Source of the DNA: Nitrosomonas sp. JL21
GTDB lineage: Bacteria > Pseudomonadota > Gammaproteobacteria > Burkholderiales > Nitrosomonadaceae
Length of the DNA stretch: 64,000 bases
Reading direction: 5' to 3'
Assembly: GCF_009833095.1 (NCBI RefSeq)
Contig: NZ_QRCB01000019.1
Coordinates: 1 to 64,000, forward strand
Made by a program: the position numbers and the translations under genes. Shown here in pieces: positions 1 through 9,542 of the stretch (within the stretch, counting starts at the first letter, position 1; the number at the start of each line of letters is the position of its first letter). Below the pieces are notes generated by a model. It had not been told where the DNA came from. It did no database searches and worked only from the letters and a program-made list of their open reading frames with translations.

Positions 1-21
1 GTCGCAAAAATTATTGAGTAA
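1..21 (+). CDS. tuf: Elongation factor Tu, last six codons (partial)
   Basis: The first 21 bases read V-A-K-I-I-E followed by a TAA stop. This matches the C-terminal end typical of EF-Tu (VxKIIE), and tuf commonly sits directly upstream of rpsJ in proteobacteria. Only the 3' tip is inside the window, so the call rests on six residues plus gene order. About 70 bases separate the stop from rpsJ. Confidence 0.7.
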   Translation, partial: VAKIIE

Positions 22-92
22 TCAATGAATTGATAAAGAAAAAAATCAAGTAAAAATGAATCAATTCTTTGAATATTAAACTGAGTGAATAT

Positions 93-401
93 ATGCAAAA
101 TCAAAAAATTAGAATTCGTCTTAAAGCATTCGATTATCGTTTGATCGATAAATCGGCACTTGAAATTGTTGAAACTGCAAAGAGAACCGGAGCGGTAGTT
201 AAGGGGCCGGTACCATTGCCAACACGAATTGAACGATTTGATGTGCTACGTTCACCTCATGTGAATAAAACCTCGCGAGATCAATTTGAAATTCGAACCC
301 ATTTGAGATTAATGGATATTATTGATCCCACTGATAAAACAGTCGATGCATTAATGAAATTGGATCTACCAGCCGGTGTGGATGTAGAGATTAAATTATA
401 A
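93..401 (+). CDS. rpsJ: 30S ribosomal protein S10
   Basis: S10 of the small subunit head, also the NusE partner of NusB in transcription antitermination. The 102-residue product starts [14 protein letters not shown] and carries the family's ETAKRTGA and PLPTR segments and the SPHVNK loop. The frame is open upstream to a TTG at 69, but the ATG at 93 matches the conserved family start. It is the first gene of the S10 operon, followed 47 bases later by rplC. Confidence 0.97.
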   Translation: MQNQKIRIRLKAFDYRLIDKSALEIVETAKRTGAVVKGPVPLPTRIERFDVLRSPHVNKTSRDQFEIRTHLRLMDIIDPTDKTVDALMKLDLPAGVDVEIKL

Positions 402-448
402 GTTACAAGTATGCATAGCAACTTAAATAAACTTCCGGAAAAGAAAAT

Positions 449-1096
449 ATGAGTTTAGGATTAATAGGTCGGAAAATCGGTATGACGCGTATATTTACGG
501 AGAATGGCAATAGCCTTCCCGTGACTGTCATTGACGTATCAAATAATCGCGTAACTCAACTCAAAAGTATTGAAACTGATGGATATACAGCTGTTCAATT
601 GGCCTATGGTAAGAAAAAAACAAACCGCCTTACTAAATCCATTATCGGTCACTATACAAAAGCAAGTGCAGAAGCAGGCAGTGTTTTAAAGGAATTTAGA
701 GTTAATCCAGATGAAGGATTTAAGTCACTGTCCGTTGGAATGATCATTAAAGCTGATATTTTTCATGTGGGTCAGAAGGTTGACATCTCTGGAATCACAA
801 TAGGAAAAGGTTATGCCGGTACAATAAAACGGCATAATTTTGCTTCTAACAGAGGAAGTCATGGAAATTCAAAAGCACATAACAAACCAGGATCAATTGG
901 TATGGCTCAGGATCCCGGCCGTGTGTTTCCTGGGAAACGTATGTCGGGTCATATGGGTAATGTAAAAAGGACCACACAGAATCTCGAGGTTTTGAGAGTC
1001 GACAATGAAAGAAATTTTTTGATGATCAAGGGCTCGGTGCCAGGTTCAAAAGGTGGCAATATTACGGTATGTTCGAGTATTAAGTCAGGCATCTAA
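449..1096 (+). CDS. rplC: 50S ribosomal protein L3
   Basis: L3 of 215 residues, an early-assembling large-subunit protein whose long loop reaches the peptidyl transferase region. The loop is visible as the [16 protein letters not shown] segment followed by [16 protein letters not shown]. The glutamine in GMAQDPG is at the place methylated by PrmB in enterics. It is the second gene of the S10 operon, with a GGAAA-type ribosome binding site before the ATG. Confidence 0.97.
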   Translation: MSLGLIGRKIGMTRIFTENGNSLPVTVIDVSNNRVTQLKSIETDGYTAVQLAYGKKKTNRLTKSIIGHYTKASAEAGSVLKEFRVNPDEGFKSLSVGMIIKADIFHVGQKVDISGITIGKGYAGTIKRHNFASNRGSHGNSKAHNKPGSIGMAQDPGRVFPGKRMSGHMGNVKRTTQNLEVLRVDNERNFLMIKGSVPGSKGGNITVCSSIKSGI

Positions 1097-1134
1097 TTTA
1101 TAAGCAGGATAAAATAGCAGGAAGGTGGGCAGTA

Positions 1135-1752
1135 ATGGAACTAAAGCTTGTCGGAAATGAAAATCAAACAGACCATGTCTCTGTATCTGATGCACTATTT
1201 AATAGAGACTACAATGAAGCACTTGTGCATCAGGTTGTTACTTCCTATTTATCAAATGCCCGCCGTGCCACAAGAGCGCAAAAAGGTCGATCAGATATAG
1301 CAAAATCTACCCGCAAGCCTTGGAGACAGAAAGGAACGGGAAGGGCTCGTGCAGGTATGGCATCAAGTCCATTATGGCGGGGTGGGGGTAAAATATTTCC
1401 TAATAGCCCCAATGAAAATTACAAGAAAAAACTAAATAAAAAAATGTATCGTGCTGGAATGAGTGTCATCCTATCGCAACTCATACGTGACGGACGCTTG
1501 CTAGTGCTTGATACATTTGCAGTCGATTCCTGTAAAACCAAAGCATTAGCAGAGAAATTAAAAGGTATTGGACTCAGTAATGTTCTCGTCGTGCTTGATG
1601 AGATGAATGAAAATTTATATCTGGCATCTCGTAATATTCCCCATGTATCTGTTGTAGAAGTAAAGAATGTTGATCCTGTCAGTTTATTGAGATTTGACAA
1701 TACATTGATCACTACAAACAGTCTTAGGAAATTCGAGGAGATTCTCTCGTGA
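1135..1752 (+). CDS. rplD: 50S ribosomal protein L4
   Basis: L4, 205 residues, binds 23S rRNA and lines the exit tunnel through its extended loop ([19 protein letters not shown] around residues 67-85). In enterics L4 also represses its own operon; no S10 leader can be judged here because the operon start lies at the window edge. Its stop overlaps the GTG start of rplW by four bases (GTGA), suggesting translational coupling. Confidence 0.97.
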   Translation: MELKLVGNENQTDHVSVSDALFNRDYNEALVHQVVTSYLSNARRATRAQKGRSDIAKSTRKPWRQKGTGRARAGMASSPLWRGGGKIFPNSPNENYKKKLNKKMYRAGMSVILSQLIRDGRLLVLDTFAVDSCKTKALAEKLKGIGLSNVLVVLDEMNENLYLASRNIPHVSVVEVKNVDPVSLLRFDNTLITTNSLRKFEEILS

Positions 1753-2084
1753 AAAATATAAAAATTGAACAAGAGCGCTTACTTAAAGTGATATTAGCGC
1801 CTTATATTTCAGAGAAAGCAACTTTTATCGGCGAAAAAAATAATCAAACAGTATTTCGTGTAGCTACTGATGCAACTAAAACAGAAATTAAGGCGGCAAT
1901 AGAATTGTTGTGGCAAGAGCAAAAAATAGAAGTAACGAATGTTCGAACAATTAATGTTAGAGGCAAACAGAAGAGATTCGGGCGTTATGTTGGACGAAGA
2001 AGTGATTGGAAGAAGGCTATAGTAGATATTAAAGCAGGGCAAGAATTGAGCTATACCAATTTCTCAAGTGCAGAGGTTAAGTGA
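1749..2084 (+). CDS. rplW: 50S ribosomal protein L23
   Basis: L23, 111 residues, sits at the tunnel exit and docks trigger factor and SRP. Family segments seen are [10 protein letters not shown] near the N-terminus and [17 protein letters not shown]-like sequence in the middle. The start is GTG at 1749, overlapping the end of rplD. The stop is one base before the ATG of rplB. Confidence 0.95.
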   Translation: MKNIKIEQERLLKVILAPYISEKATFIGEKNNQTVFRVATDATKTEIKAAIELLWQEQKIEVTNVRTINVRGKQKRFGRYVGRRSDWKKAIVDIKAGQELSYTNFSSAEVK

Positions 2085-2085
2085 T

Positions 2086-2919
2086 ATGTCATTAATAAAA
2101 TTAAGACCGACATCACCAGGACGCAGATCAGTAGTTAGACTTGTCAATAAAGAGCTATACAGCGGATCACCGTATAAAGGGCTAATTGAAAAGCAAGCAA
2201 ATACCGCGGGTCGTAATAATTCGGGAAGAATTACTACACGACATCGAGGAGGCGGACATAAACAGCATTATCGATTGATTGACTTTAAACGAAATAAATA
2301 TGATATTCCTGCAGTCGTAGAACGAATTGAATACGATCCTAATAGATCAGCTAATATCGCCTTAGTTTGTTATTTAGATGGCGAGAGAAGATACATTATT
2401 GCGCCTAAGGGTCTGAAAGCAGGAGATAAAATTTTAAGTGGAAAAAGTGCGCAAATTAAACCCGGTGATGCTTTACCTTTGCGAAATATTCCAATCGGCA
2501 CAGTATTGCACTGTCTAGAATTATTGCCTGGAAAAGGAGCTCAACTGGCTAGATCTGCTGGTGCATCAGTTCAATTGCAGGCTCGAGAAGGAAATTATGC
2601 GCAGATTAAACTTCGTTCGGGAGAGATAAGAAAAATTCATATTGATTGTTATGCAACCATAGGTGAAGTAGGAAATGCAGAGCATAATTTGAGATCTATC
2701 GGTAAAGCAGGCGCAGTTAGGTGGCGAGGGATTAGACCAACAGTACGCGGTGTAGCCATGAATCCGATTGATCATCCGCATGGGGGGGGTGAGGGAAGAA
2801 CATCGGCAGGAAGACATCCTGTGAGCCCGTGGGGAACGCCTTCAAAAGGATACAGAACTAGAAACAATAAAAGAACTGAAGCTATGATTATTCGACATAG
2901 ATATTCTAAAAAAGGATAA
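2086..2919 (+). CDS. rplB: 50S ribosomal protein L2
   Basis: L2, 277 residues, needed for subunit joining and peptidyl transfer. The C-terminal hallmark [21 protein letters not shown], which contains the conserved histidine near the active centre, is intact. The frame is open upstream to 2068, but the ATG at 2086 gives the family start ([17 protein letters not shown]) just after the rplW stop. Confidence 0.97.
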   Translation: MSLIKLRPTSPGRRSVVRLVNKELYSGSPYKGLIEKQANTAGRNNSGRITTRHRGGGHKQHYRLIDFKRNKYDIPAVVERIEYDPNRSANIALVCYLDGERRYIIAPKGLKAGDKILSGKSAQIKPGDALPLRNIPIGTVLHCLELLPGKGAQLARSAGASVQLQAREGNYAQIKLRSGEIRKIHIDCYATIGEVGNAEHNLRSIGKAGAVRWRGIRPTVRGVAMNPIDHPHGGGEGRTSAGRHPVSPWGTPSKGYRTRNNKRTEAMIIRHRYSKKG

Positions 2920-2924
2920 GCTTA

Positions 2925-3206
2925 ATGGCACGCTCAATTAAAAAAGGCCCTTTTGTCGATGCACATTTGATGGAAAAAATAGAAAAAGCAAAAGAAACAA
3001 ATGATAAGCGACCAATTAAGACATGGTCGAGAAGATCTACGATTCTTCCTGATTTTATTGGAATGACTGTCTCTGTGCATAATGGGAAACAGCATATACC
3101 TATTTTCGTTACAGAAAATATGGTTGGGCATAAATTTGGTGAATTTTCTTTAACACGGACTTTTAAAGGTCATGCCGGCGATAAGAAAGCTGTTACAAAA
3201 CGATAG
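2925..3206 (+). CDS. rpsS: 30S ribosomal protein S19
   Basis: S19, 93 residues, binds 16S rRNA in the subunit head near the A site. It begins [12 protein letters not shown] and contains the family's [11 protein letters not shown] and TRTFKGHAG segments. An AAGGA ribosome binding site lies ahead of the ATG. Five bases separate it from rplB. Confidence 0.97.
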   Translation: MARSIKKGPFVDAHLMEKIEKAKETNDKRPIKTWSRRSTILPDFIGMTVSVHNGKQHIPIFVTENMVGHKFGEFSLTRTFKGHAGDKKAVTKR

Positions 3207-3215
3207 GATTTATTG

Positions 3216-3575
3216 ATGGAGACTACCGCAATATTAAGAGGAGTTCGATTGTCAGCTCAAAAAGGTCGCTTAGTGGCTGATCAAATCAGAGGACTACCCG
3301 TAGAAAAAGCATTAAACATTCTGACATTTAGCCCTAAGAAAGCGGCAACTATTATGCGGAAATTGTTGGAATCAGCTATTGCGAATGCAGAACACAATGA
3401 TGGTGCCGATATTGATGAACTTAAAGTTTCTACCATTTATGTGGACAGAGGTACTTCATTGAAGCGTACAAGCCCTCGTGCGAAAGGTCGGGGAAATAGA
3501 ATTTCAAAACCTACATGTCATATATCATTGACTGTCGCTGATAAAATCAGCATTACCCAAAAAGGTATTAATTGA
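3216..3575 (+). CDS. rplV: 50S ribosomal protein L22
   Basis: L22, 119 residues, whose beta hairpin lines the nascent peptide tunnel. Typical sequence includes [18 protein letters not shown] and the basic hairpin around [10 protein letters not shown]. The frame opens at a TTG (3213), but the ATG at 3216 gives the normal METTAILRG start. rpsC begins one base after its stop. Confidence 0.96.
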   Translation: METTAILRGVRLSAQKGRLVADQIRGLPVEKALNILTFSPKKAATIMRKLLESAIANAEHNDGADIDELKVSTIYVDRGTSLKRTSPRAKGRGNRISKPTCHISLTVADKISITQKGIN

Positions 3576-3576
3576 T

Positions 3577-4419
3577 ATGGGTCAGAAAATTAATCCAACA
3601 GGATTTCGTCTTTCAGTACAGAGAAACTGGCTGTCAAAGTGGTATGCAAATAATAATTTTGCTACGATGCTTAATGAAGATATCAAAGTAAGAGAATTTC
3701 TCGATCGAAAGCTTAAAAATGCTTCTGTTGGTAAAATTTTAATCGAAAGACCATCAAAAAATGCAAGGATTACTATTTTTAGTTCTCGTCCGGGGATAGT
3801 GATTGGAAAGAAGGGTGAAGATATTGAAATATTGCGCTTCGAATTGCAAAAAAGAATGGGTGTACCGGTTCATGTCAATATCGAGGAAATTCGTAAACCG
3901 GAGCTAGATGCTCAGCTAATTGCAGATAATATTGCTCAGCAACTCGAAAAAAGGATCATGTTTCGAAGAGCTATGAAACGAGCAATGCAGAATGCAATGC
4001 GCTTAGGAGCACAAGGCATTAAGATTATGAGTTCTGGGCGATTAAATGGGATAGAAATTGCGAGAACAGAATGGTATCGCGAAGGAAGAGTTCCTTTACA
4101 TACCCTAAGAGCTGATCTGGATTATGGAACTTCCGAAGCCAAAACAACTTATGGAATTATCGGAATAAAAGTATGGATTTTCAAAGGAGAATTGTTGGGT
4201 AAGAATGAAGAAACCAACTCAACTTCTTTGAACGCATTTGCTGGTGATAGCGAAAAAAAGAAAAGTATAAGAAAAAGCTCAGGATCATATGCTAAACCTG
4301 CAAGTTTTATTTCTGAAAATTCAAGCAATGAACAGGCTATAGAAACTGAACATGCGAAAAAAGATAGCACTGTAGAAACTAATATCGATTCTGAGGATAA
4401 AAATGCTTCAGCCAGCTAG
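3577..4419 (+). CDS. rpsC: 30S ribosomal protein S3 with long C-terminal tail
   Basis: S3, mRNA entry-channel protein with helicase role. The KH domain shows the GxxG loop as GKKG at about residues 77-80, and the S3 C-terminal domain continues to about residue 212 ([16 protein letters not shown]). At 280 residues it is longer than the roughly 233 of E. coli. The extra 60-70 residues are low-complexity, rich in Ser, Glu, Lys and Asn, and look disordered. The end overlaps the start of rplP by 17 bases, so the tail occupies shared coding space. Confidence 0.95.
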   Translation: MGQKINPTGFRLSVQRNWLSKWYANNNFATMLNEDIKVREFLDRKLKNASVGKILIERPSKNARITIFSSRPGIVIGKKGEDIEILRFELQKRMGVPVHVNIEEIRKPELDAQLIADNIAQQLEKRIMFRRAMKRAMQNAMRLGAQGIKIMSSGRLNGIEIARTEWYREGRVPLHTLRADLDYGTSEAKTTYGIIGIKVWIFKGELLGKNEETNSTSLNAFAGDSEKKKSIRKSSGSYAKPASFISENSSNEQAIETEHAKKDSTVETNIDSEDKNASAS

Positions 4420-4819
4420 AACTAAATATCGTAAACAGCAAAAAGGCCGAAATACTGGAATTGCAACTCGAGGCGCGAAGGTGAGCTTCGGTGAGTATGG
4501 TCTGAAAGCTACTGGTAGAGGTCGTTTAACTGCACGGCAAATCGAGGCTGCTCGTCGCGCAATGACAAGACATATTAAAAGAGGTGGGCGTATATGGATA
4601 CGTATTTTTCCTGATAAGCCCATTTCTCATAAACCTGCAGAAGTTCGAATGGGTAAAGGTAAAGGTAGTCCTGAATATTTTGTGGCTGAGATACAGCCTG
4701 GGAAAATATTATATGAAATGGATGGCGTGAATGAAGAATTGGCTCGAGAAGCATTTCGCCTAGCTGCAGCCAAGTTACCCATTAAAACGATATTTGCAAT
4801 TCGACAGATTGGTGGATAG
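4403..4819 (+). CDS. rplP: 50S ribosomal protein L16
   Basis: L16, 138 residues, organises the A-site region of the large subunit. It starts [17 protein letters not shown] and includes [14 protein letters not shown] and the [14 protein letters not shown] segment, which carries the arginine hydroxylated by RoxA/YcfD in some bacteria. The start lies inside the 3' end of rpsC, implying coupled translation. rpmC follows after two bases. Confidence 0.96.
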   Translation: MLQPARTKYRKQQKGRNTGIATRGAKVSFGEYGLKATGRGRLTARQIEAARRAMTRHIKRGGRIWIRIFPDKPISHKPAEVRMGKGKGSPEYFVAEIQPGKILYEMDGVNEELAREAFRLAAAKLPIKTIFAIRQIGG

Positions 4820-4821
4820 AA

Positions 4822-5022
4822 ATGAAAACCGCAGAACTAAGAAATAAACAATTGCATGAGTTGAATAGTGAGCTTATAAGTCTACTAAAAACGCAATTTA
4901 TCTTAAAAATGCAATTAGCAACTCAACAATTATCCAATACCAATCAATTGAGATTGATTAGAAAAGATATTGCTAGAGTGAAAACGATAATAACTCAAAA
5001 ATATAATGATCATGATCGCTAA
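4822..5022 (+). CDS. rpmC: 50S ribosomal protein L29
   Basis: L29, 66 residues, a small helical protein at the tunnel exit. The family pattern MKxxELRxKxxxEL is seen at the N-terminus, and the [11 protein letters not shown]-like helix at the C-terminus. It overlaps the start of rpsQ by 17 bases. Base composition here is among the most AT-rich of the window. Confidence 0.93.
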   Translation: MKTAELRNKQLHELNSELISLLKTQFILKMQLATQQLSNTNQLRLIRKDIARVKTIITQKYNDHDR

Positions 5023-5278
5023 AAAGAATAACAGAACGCTAAGTGGAACAGTTACTAGCAATAAAACAGACAAAACTGTTACCGTACTGGTAGAACGAAG
5101 GATTAAACACCCTTTATATGGTAAGTTCATAACTTCGTCGAAAAAGTATCATGCCCATGATGAGGATAATCAATTTGTTGTAGGAGATATGGTGATGATT
5201 GAAGAGTCAAGACCAATCTCTAAAACTAAAAGCTGGAAGATTGTGAAATTATTAAAAAGAGAAACAGAGTTAAATTAA
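5006..5278 (+). CDS. rpsQ: 30S ribosomal protein S17
   Basis: S17, about 90 residues, an OB-fold 16S rRNA binder. Core segments are [28 protein letters not shown] and KKYHAHDE. Two in-frame ATGs lie close together (5006 and 5012); I give the longer form, but the second is equally plausible. It ends the S10 group. The 132-base gap that follows, before rplN, is the largest inside the ribosomal block. Confidence 0.94.
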   Translation: MIMIAKKNNRTLSGTVTSNKTDKTVTVLVERRIKHPLYGKFITSSKKYHAHDEDNQFVVGDMVMIEESRPISKTKSWKIVKLLKRETELN

Positions 5279-5322
5279 AACTCTATGTTTCATTCTTGAT
5301 AGAAAAAAACAAAAAAGTACAA

Positions 5323-5380
5323 TGCAAAGCTTTGCAGCAGTCATGCTAACGACTCTAAATAACAAATATTAATTGTTATT
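5323..5380 (+). promoter_or_regulatory. Two inverted repeats between rpsQ and rplN
   Basis: The gap holds a perfect 14-base palindrome (TGCAAAGCTTTGCA, 5323-5336). A second inverted repeat has arms AATAACAA (5358-5365) and TTGTTATT (5373-5380). Neither is followed by a convincing T-tract, so they look more like operator or RNA-control elements than terminators. In E. coli the spc operon starts at rplN, so a promoter or S8-type control site here is plausible, but that is inference. Confidence 0.4.
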
Positions 5381-5410
5381 AATCATGAATCAACTTGGAT
5401 AAATTAAAAT

Positions 5411-5779
5411 ATGATTCAAATGCAATCTATCTTACGAGTGGCGGATAATACAGGTGCACGTTCAATTATGTGTATTAAAGTATTAGGTGGTTCTAAAAGA
5501 CAATACGCTCATATAGGTGATATTGTTAAAGTCAGTATTAAAGATGCTGCTCCACGAGGTCGAGTAAAAAAAGGTGAAGTGTACAATGCTGTGGTAGTAA
5601 GAACGGCAAAAGGTGTAAGAAGAATCGATGGTTCTTTAATAAAATTTGATGAGAATGCTGCGGTTTTGCTAAATAATAAATTAGAACCTATTGGAACTCG
5701 TATATTTGGGCCAGTTACAAGAGAATTACGTAATGCGCGTTTTATGAAAATAGTATCATTGGCTCCAGAAGTTTTATAA
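5411..5779 (+). CDS. rplN: 50S ribosomal protein L14
   Basis: L14, 122 residues, at the subunit interface. It starts [17 protein letters not shown] and has the VLGGSKR and [17 protein letters not shown] segments of the family. It is the first gene of the spc group. It has the widest upstream spacing in the ribosomal block, which fits a separate transcription start. Confidence 0.96.
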   Translation: MIQMQSILRVADNTGARSIMCIKVLGGSKRQYAHIGDIVKVSIKDAAPRGRVKKGEVYNAVVVRTAKGVRRIDGSLIKFDENAAVLLNNKLEPIGTRIFGPVTRELRNARFMKIVSLAPEVL

Positions 5780-5797
5780 TCTACTTTTGAGAACAAC

Positions 5798-6115
5798 ATG
5801 CGTAAGTTAAAAAAAGGCGATGATGTAATTGTCATAACTGGAAAAGATAAAGGTAAAATTGGTACCGTAACTAATATCAAAGATTATAATTATCTTATAA
5901 TTCAAGGAATTAACTCTGTAAAGAAACATCAAAAGCCTAATCCAACGGTTGGCAACGCAGGCGGTATCATAGACAAAGAAATGTCAATTCACATCTCTAA
6001 TGTGGCTATATATAATTTTTCTTCTAAGAAAGCTGATAGAGTCGGTTTTAAATTGGATACTAATAACAATAAAGTTCGTATCTTTAAATCCACAAATGAT
6101 GTAATTGAACCATAA
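5798..6115 (+). CDS. rplX: 50S ribosomal protein L24
   Basis: L24, 105 residues, an assembly initiator that binds the 5' end of 23S rRNA. The KOW motif is visible as KKGDDVIVITGKDKGKIG at residues 4-21, followed by the GINSVKKHQKPN segment. It lies 18 bases after rplN and 15 before rplE. Confidence 0.95.
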   Translation: MRKLKKGDDVIVITGKDKGKIGTVTNIKDYNYLIIQGINSVKKHQKPNPTVGNAGGIIDKEMSIHISNVAIYNFSSKKADRVGFKLDTNNNKVRIFKSTNDVIEP

Positions 6116-6130
6116 TCATCAGGAAATATA

Positions 6131-6670
6131 ATGTCACGTTTGCAAGAATATTATCGTAGTAAAATTGTGAATCAATTGATGGAACAGTTTAAGTATCAGT
6201 CTGTTATGGAAGTTCCAAGAATAACGAAAATTACACTCAATATTGGTCTCGGAGAAGCTACTATCGATAAAAAAATAATTGAACATGCTTTATCCGATAT
6301 GAGGAAAATCTGTGGACAACAACCTGTAATTACAAAAGCCAAAAAATCAATTGCTTCGTTCAAAGTTCGAGAGTCTTATCCTATCGGTTGTATGGTCACA
6401 CTTAGAAAAGTGCGAATGTATGAATTTTTGGATAGATTGATAACAATTGCTATACCTAGAATACGTGATTTTAGAGGAATTTCTGGTAAATCTTTCGATG
6501 GCAAAGGTAATTACAATATGGGTATTAAAGAGCAAATTATTTTTCCAGAGATTGAATACGATAAAATCGATGCTTTAAGAGGAATGAATATATCCATTAC
6601 AACTACGGCAAAAAATGATGAAGAAGCAAAAGCTCTATTAAAAGCTTTTAGTTTTCCATTTAAGAATTGA
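6131..6670 (+). CDS. rplE: 50S ribosomal protein L5
   Basis: L5, 179 residues, part of the central protuberance and the 5S RNP. Family segments are [33 protein letters not shown], and [21 protein letters not shown]. An AGGAAATATA region precedes the ATG. Length matches the family. Confidence 0.96.
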   Translation: MSRLQEYYRSKIVNQLMEQFKYQSVMEVPRITKITLNIGLGEATIDKKIIEHALSDMRKICGQQPVITKAKKSIASFKVRESYPIGCMVTLRKVRMYEFLDRLITIAIPRIRDFRGISGKSFDGKGNYNMGIKEQIIFPEIEYDKIDALRGMNISITTTAKNDEEAKALLKAFSFPFKN

Positions 6671-6677
6671 GGTTGAA

Positions 6678-6983
6678 ATGGCTAAGATTTCCATAATTAA
6701 CAGAAATATTAAAAGACAAAAGCTGATAAATAAGTATTCTGAGAAACGAGCAAATTTACTTAAAACAATCAAAAATATGACTCTCAGTGATGATGAAAGA
6801 AATGCTGCTTCTATTAGATTACAGAAATTACCTAGAGATTCAAGTCCAGTAAGATTAAGAAATCGATGTTTTCTGACTGGTAGACCGCGAGGTATCTACT
6901 CTAAATTTGGTTTGGGAAGAAATAAATTAAGAGATATTGCCATGAGTGGCAAGATTCCAGGAGTGATTAAAGCAAGTTGGTAA
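6678..6983 (+). CDS. rpsN: 30S ribosomal protein S14 (zinc-free form)
   Basis: S14, 101 residues, small-subunit head. It is the long form without the CxxC zinc knuckles of short S14 proteins: only one cysteine (in [12 protein letters not shown]) is visible. The C-terminal signature [17 protein letters not shown] is intact. It follows rplE by seven bases. Confidence 0.95.
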   Translation: MAKISIINRNIKRQKLINKYSEKRANLLKTIKNMTLSDDERNAASIRLQKLPRDSSPVRLRNRCFLTGRPRGIYSKFGLGRNKLRDIAMSGKIPGVIKASW

Positions 6984-7033
6984 TCAATATTTTTTGACAA
7001 TGGCAACGCTAATATTAATTGATAGGTATTGTT

Positions 7034-7429
7034 ATGAGCATGAGTGATCCAATTGCAGATATGTTAACTCGAATACGCAATGCACAATTGGCCAAAAAAG
7101 GATCTGTTGACATTCCGGATTCTCGTATCAAACAAGCAATAGCAAGTGTATTAAAAGATGAAGGGTATATCGAGGATTTTATTATAAAAAATCAAAATAA
7201 TAAGAATACTCTTGAGATCATACTAAAATATTATTCAGGAAATCCTGTCATTGAAAATATAAAACGCATCAGTAAACCAGGTCTTAGAATATACAAATCC
7301 AGTCAAACTCTACCAAATGTTATGAATGGCTTGGGTATTTCGATTGTAACTACTTCTAGAGGCGTAATGACTGGAAAGAATGCTCGCCTATTGGGTATAG
7401 GTGGTGAATTGTTGTGTATAGTAGTTTAA
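7034..7429 (+). CDS. rpsH: 30S ribosomal protein S8
   Basis: S8, 131 residues, central-domain 16S binder and, in E. coli, the repressor of the spc operon. It starts [18 protein letters not shown], the normal family start, so the upstream TTG at 7019 is not needed. The C-terminal signature [16 protein letters not shown] is present. Confidence 0.95.
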   Translation: MSMSDPIADMLTRIRNAQLAKKGSVDIPDSRIKQAIASVLKDEGYIEDFIIKNQNNKNTLEIILKYYSGNPVIENIKRISKPGLRIYKSSQTLPNVMNGLGISIVTTSRGVMTGKNARLLGIGGELLCIVV

Positions 7430-7440
7430 AGGATTTTTAT

Positions 7441-7977
7441 ATGTCCCGTGTAAGCAATAACCCTATAGCTATTCCTAACAATGTCGAAGTAAGCTTATCT
7501 TCGATTGAAATTTCTATCAAGGGACCTCTTGGTATTTTAAAACATGTGCTTAGGCCAGATATTACAATTGAAAAGCATGAAGATAATACCTTAAAAGTTA
7601 ATCTAAGCAAATTTAGCCAACAAGGTAACGCTATGGCCGGGACTACGCGAGCGTTGATAGCTAATATGATACATGGTGTTTCCGTTGGTTTTGAAAAAAA
7701 ACTAATTTTAGTGGGTGTGGGGTATCGTGCTCAAGTTAATTCTAATAAGTTAAATCTAGCATTAGGTTTTTCCCATCCGGTTGATCATTTAATTCCAGAA
7801 GGAATTGCTATCGAAACTCCAACTCAAACTGAAATAATGATTAAAGGTATTGATAAACAAAAGGTTGGACAGATAGCAGCTGAAATTCGAGCCTATAGAA
7901 AACCTGAGCCTTATAAAGGTAAAGGTATACGTTACGCTAACGAAGTTATTCTTCTCAAAGAAACCAAGAAAAAATAG
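7441..7977 (+). CDS. rplF: 50S ribosomal protein L6
   Basis: L6, 178 residues, two similar alpha/beta domains near the GTPase-associated region. The [12 protein letters not shown] start at 7441 is the family start; the frame is open a little further upstream over the end of rpsH. The C-terminal signature [16 protein letters not shown] is intact. An AAGGA ribosome binding site lies ahead of the ATG. Confidence 0.96.
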   Translation: MSRVSNNPIAIPNNVEVSLSSIEISIKGPLGILKHVLRPDITIEKHEDNTLKVNLSKFSQQGNAMAGTTRALIANMIHGVSVGFEKKLILVGVGYRAQVNSNKLNLALGFSHPVDHLIPEGIAIETPTQTEIMIKGIDKQKVGQIAAEIRAYRKPEPYKGKGIRYANEVILLKETKKK

Positions 7978-7985
7978 TTATTAAA

Positions 7986-8342
7986 ATGACGAACTTAAAA
8001 ACCAAGAGATTAAGACGCTCCAAAAAAACTCGTAAATTGATCGATAAACTGGGTGCAATAAGATTATCCGTTCATCGAACTAATTTACACATTTATGCTC
8101 AGCTTATTGATGGAAAAAATAATAAAGTTTTAACGAGCGCATCTACTCTTGAGCCGGAAGTTCGACAAAATTTAAAAACAGGAAGTAATATTTCTGCAGC
8201 TACTATTATTGGTAAAAGAATTGCCGAAAAAGGAAAAGAACACGGAATTACCACAATAGCTTTTGACAGAGCCGGTTATAAATATCATGGTCGAGTAAAA
8301 GCTTTGGCCGATGCTGCACGTGAAAATGGACTTAAATTCTAA
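7986..8342 (+). CDS. rplR: 50S ribosomal protein L18
   Basis: L18, 118 residues, binds 5S rRNA with L5. It has the basic N-terminus ([13 protein letters not shown]), the [14 protein letters not shown] segment and the C-terminal [20 protein letters not shown] signature. It lies eight bases after rplF. Confidence 0.96.
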   Translation: MTNLKTKRLRRSKKTRKLIDKLGAIRLSVHRTNLHIYAQLIDGKNNKVLTSASTLEPEVRQNLKTGSNISAATIIGKRIAEKGKEHGITTIAFDRAGYKYHGRVKALADAARENGLKF

Positions 8343-8356
8343 CTGAAGGTTTAATC

Positions 8357-8893
8357 ATGGCCAAGGTAAATAAAGTAAATGAAAGATTAGTTAATAGCGA
8401 GGAAAGCGGTGATGATCTTCGTGAAAAAATGATTGCTATTAATCGTGTAACTAAAGTAGTCAAAGGTGGGCGTATACTTGGTTTCGCAGCTTTGACAGTT
8501 GTTGGTGACGGTGATGGCAGGGTCGGAATGGGAAAAGGAAAATCTCGAGAAGTACCTGTAGCAGTCCAAAAAGCGATGGATGAAGCTCGGAAAAAAATGA
8601 TAAAAGTTAAACTTAAAAATGGCACTATTTATCATCCTGTTATTGGTATACATGGAGCTGCAAAAGTATATATGCAACCAGCGCCAGATGGTACCGGAAT
8701 TATAGCTGGTGGACCAATGCGAGCTATTTTTGAAGTAATGGGAATGACCAACATTCTTGCAAAGTGTATAGGTTCTACTAATCCGTATAATGTCGTAAGA
8801 GCTACGTTAAATGCTTTAGATAATATGAATACTCCCGCTTATATCGCAGCTAAACGCGGTAAAGCTGTCAAGGAAATACTGGGGCACGAATAA
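8357..8893 (+). CDS. rpsE: 30S ribosomal protein S5
   Basis: S5, 178 residues, decoding-fidelity protein. The double-stranded-RNA-binding N-terminal domain shows [20 protein letters not shown] and [15 protein letters not shown]. The C-terminal domain has [19 protein letters not shown]-like sequence. Its stop overlaps the ATG of rpmD by one base (TAATG). Confidence 0.96.
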   Translation: MAKVNKVNERLVNSEESGDDLREKMIAINRVTKVVKGGRILGFAALTVVGDGDGRVGMGKGKSREVPVAVQKAMDEARKKMIKVKLKNGTIYHPVIGIHGAAKVYMQPAPDGTGIIAGGPMRAIFEVMGMTNILAKCIGSTNPYNVVRATLNALDNMNTPAYIAAKRGKAVKEILGHE

Positions 8894-9081
8894 TGAGTAC
8901 TGGCAAAAATAATCTTATCAAAATTACCCTCGTGAAAAGTACCATTGGTACAAAAAAAGATCATCGCGCGACAATCCGCGGACTTGGTCTGAAACGATTA
9001 AATAGCACGTCTTCTCTTATTGATACCCCATCAATTCGTGGAATGATCCGTAAAGTTAATTATCTCTTGAAGTGCGAATAA
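8893..9081 (+). CDS. rpmD: 50S ribosomal protein L30
   Basis: L30, 62 residues. The pattern [27 protein letters not shown] is the family core, here split by normal variation, ending with [11 protein letters not shown]. Translation is probably coupled to rpsE through the TAATG overlap. rplO begins two bases after its stop. Confidence 0.95.
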   Translation: MSTGKNNLIKITLVKSTIGTKKDHRATIRGLGLKRLNSTSSLIDTPSIRGMIRKVNYLLKCE

Positions 9082-9083
9082 AT

Positions 9084-9515
9084 ATGTATTTAAATTCGAT
9101 AAAGCCAGGACTCGGCGCAAAAAAAAATAAGCTCAGAGTCGGAAGAGGTATCGGTTCTGGATTGGGAAAAACATGTGGTCGCGGCCATAAAGGACAAAAA
9201 TCAAGAGCAGGCGGCTTTCATAAAACTGGATTTGAAGGTGGTCAAATGCCTATTCAACGTCGACTGCCTAAAAGAGGTTTTACCAATATTAATAAAATGA
9301 ATTACGCTCATTTAAGAACTTCTGACATAAATAAACTGAATGAAACAACTATTACTATTGCAATTCTTAAACAGCATAATTTGATATCACGAAATGTAAG
9401 CAAAGTAAAAATTTATAAATCTGGTGTTTGTGATAAAAAAATTAAAATACAGAATCTGCTATTAAGCAAAGGTGCAAAAGAATTAATTCAAATGGCTGGC
9501 GGTGAAATATCTTAA
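9084..9515 (+). CDS. rplO: 50S ribosomal protein L15
   Basis: L15, 143 residues, late assembly protein. The glycine-rich N-terminal part (RVGRGIGSGLGKTCGRGHKG) and GFEGGQMPIQRRLPKRGF are diagnostic. The ATG at 9084 gives the usual MxLNSIKPGxGAKK start. A GTG at 9072 in the same frame lies inside rpmD and is not preferred. Confidence 0.95.
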   Translation: MYLNSIKPGLGAKKNKLRVGRGIGSGLGKTCGRGHKGQKSRAGGFHKTGFEGGQMPIQRRLPKRGFTNINKMNYAHLRTSDINKLNETTITIAILKQHNLISRNVSKVKIYKSGVCDKKIKIQNLLLSKGAKELIQMAGGEIS

Positions 9516-9542
9516 TTTCCGAGATGGTCATAAGGTTTAAAA

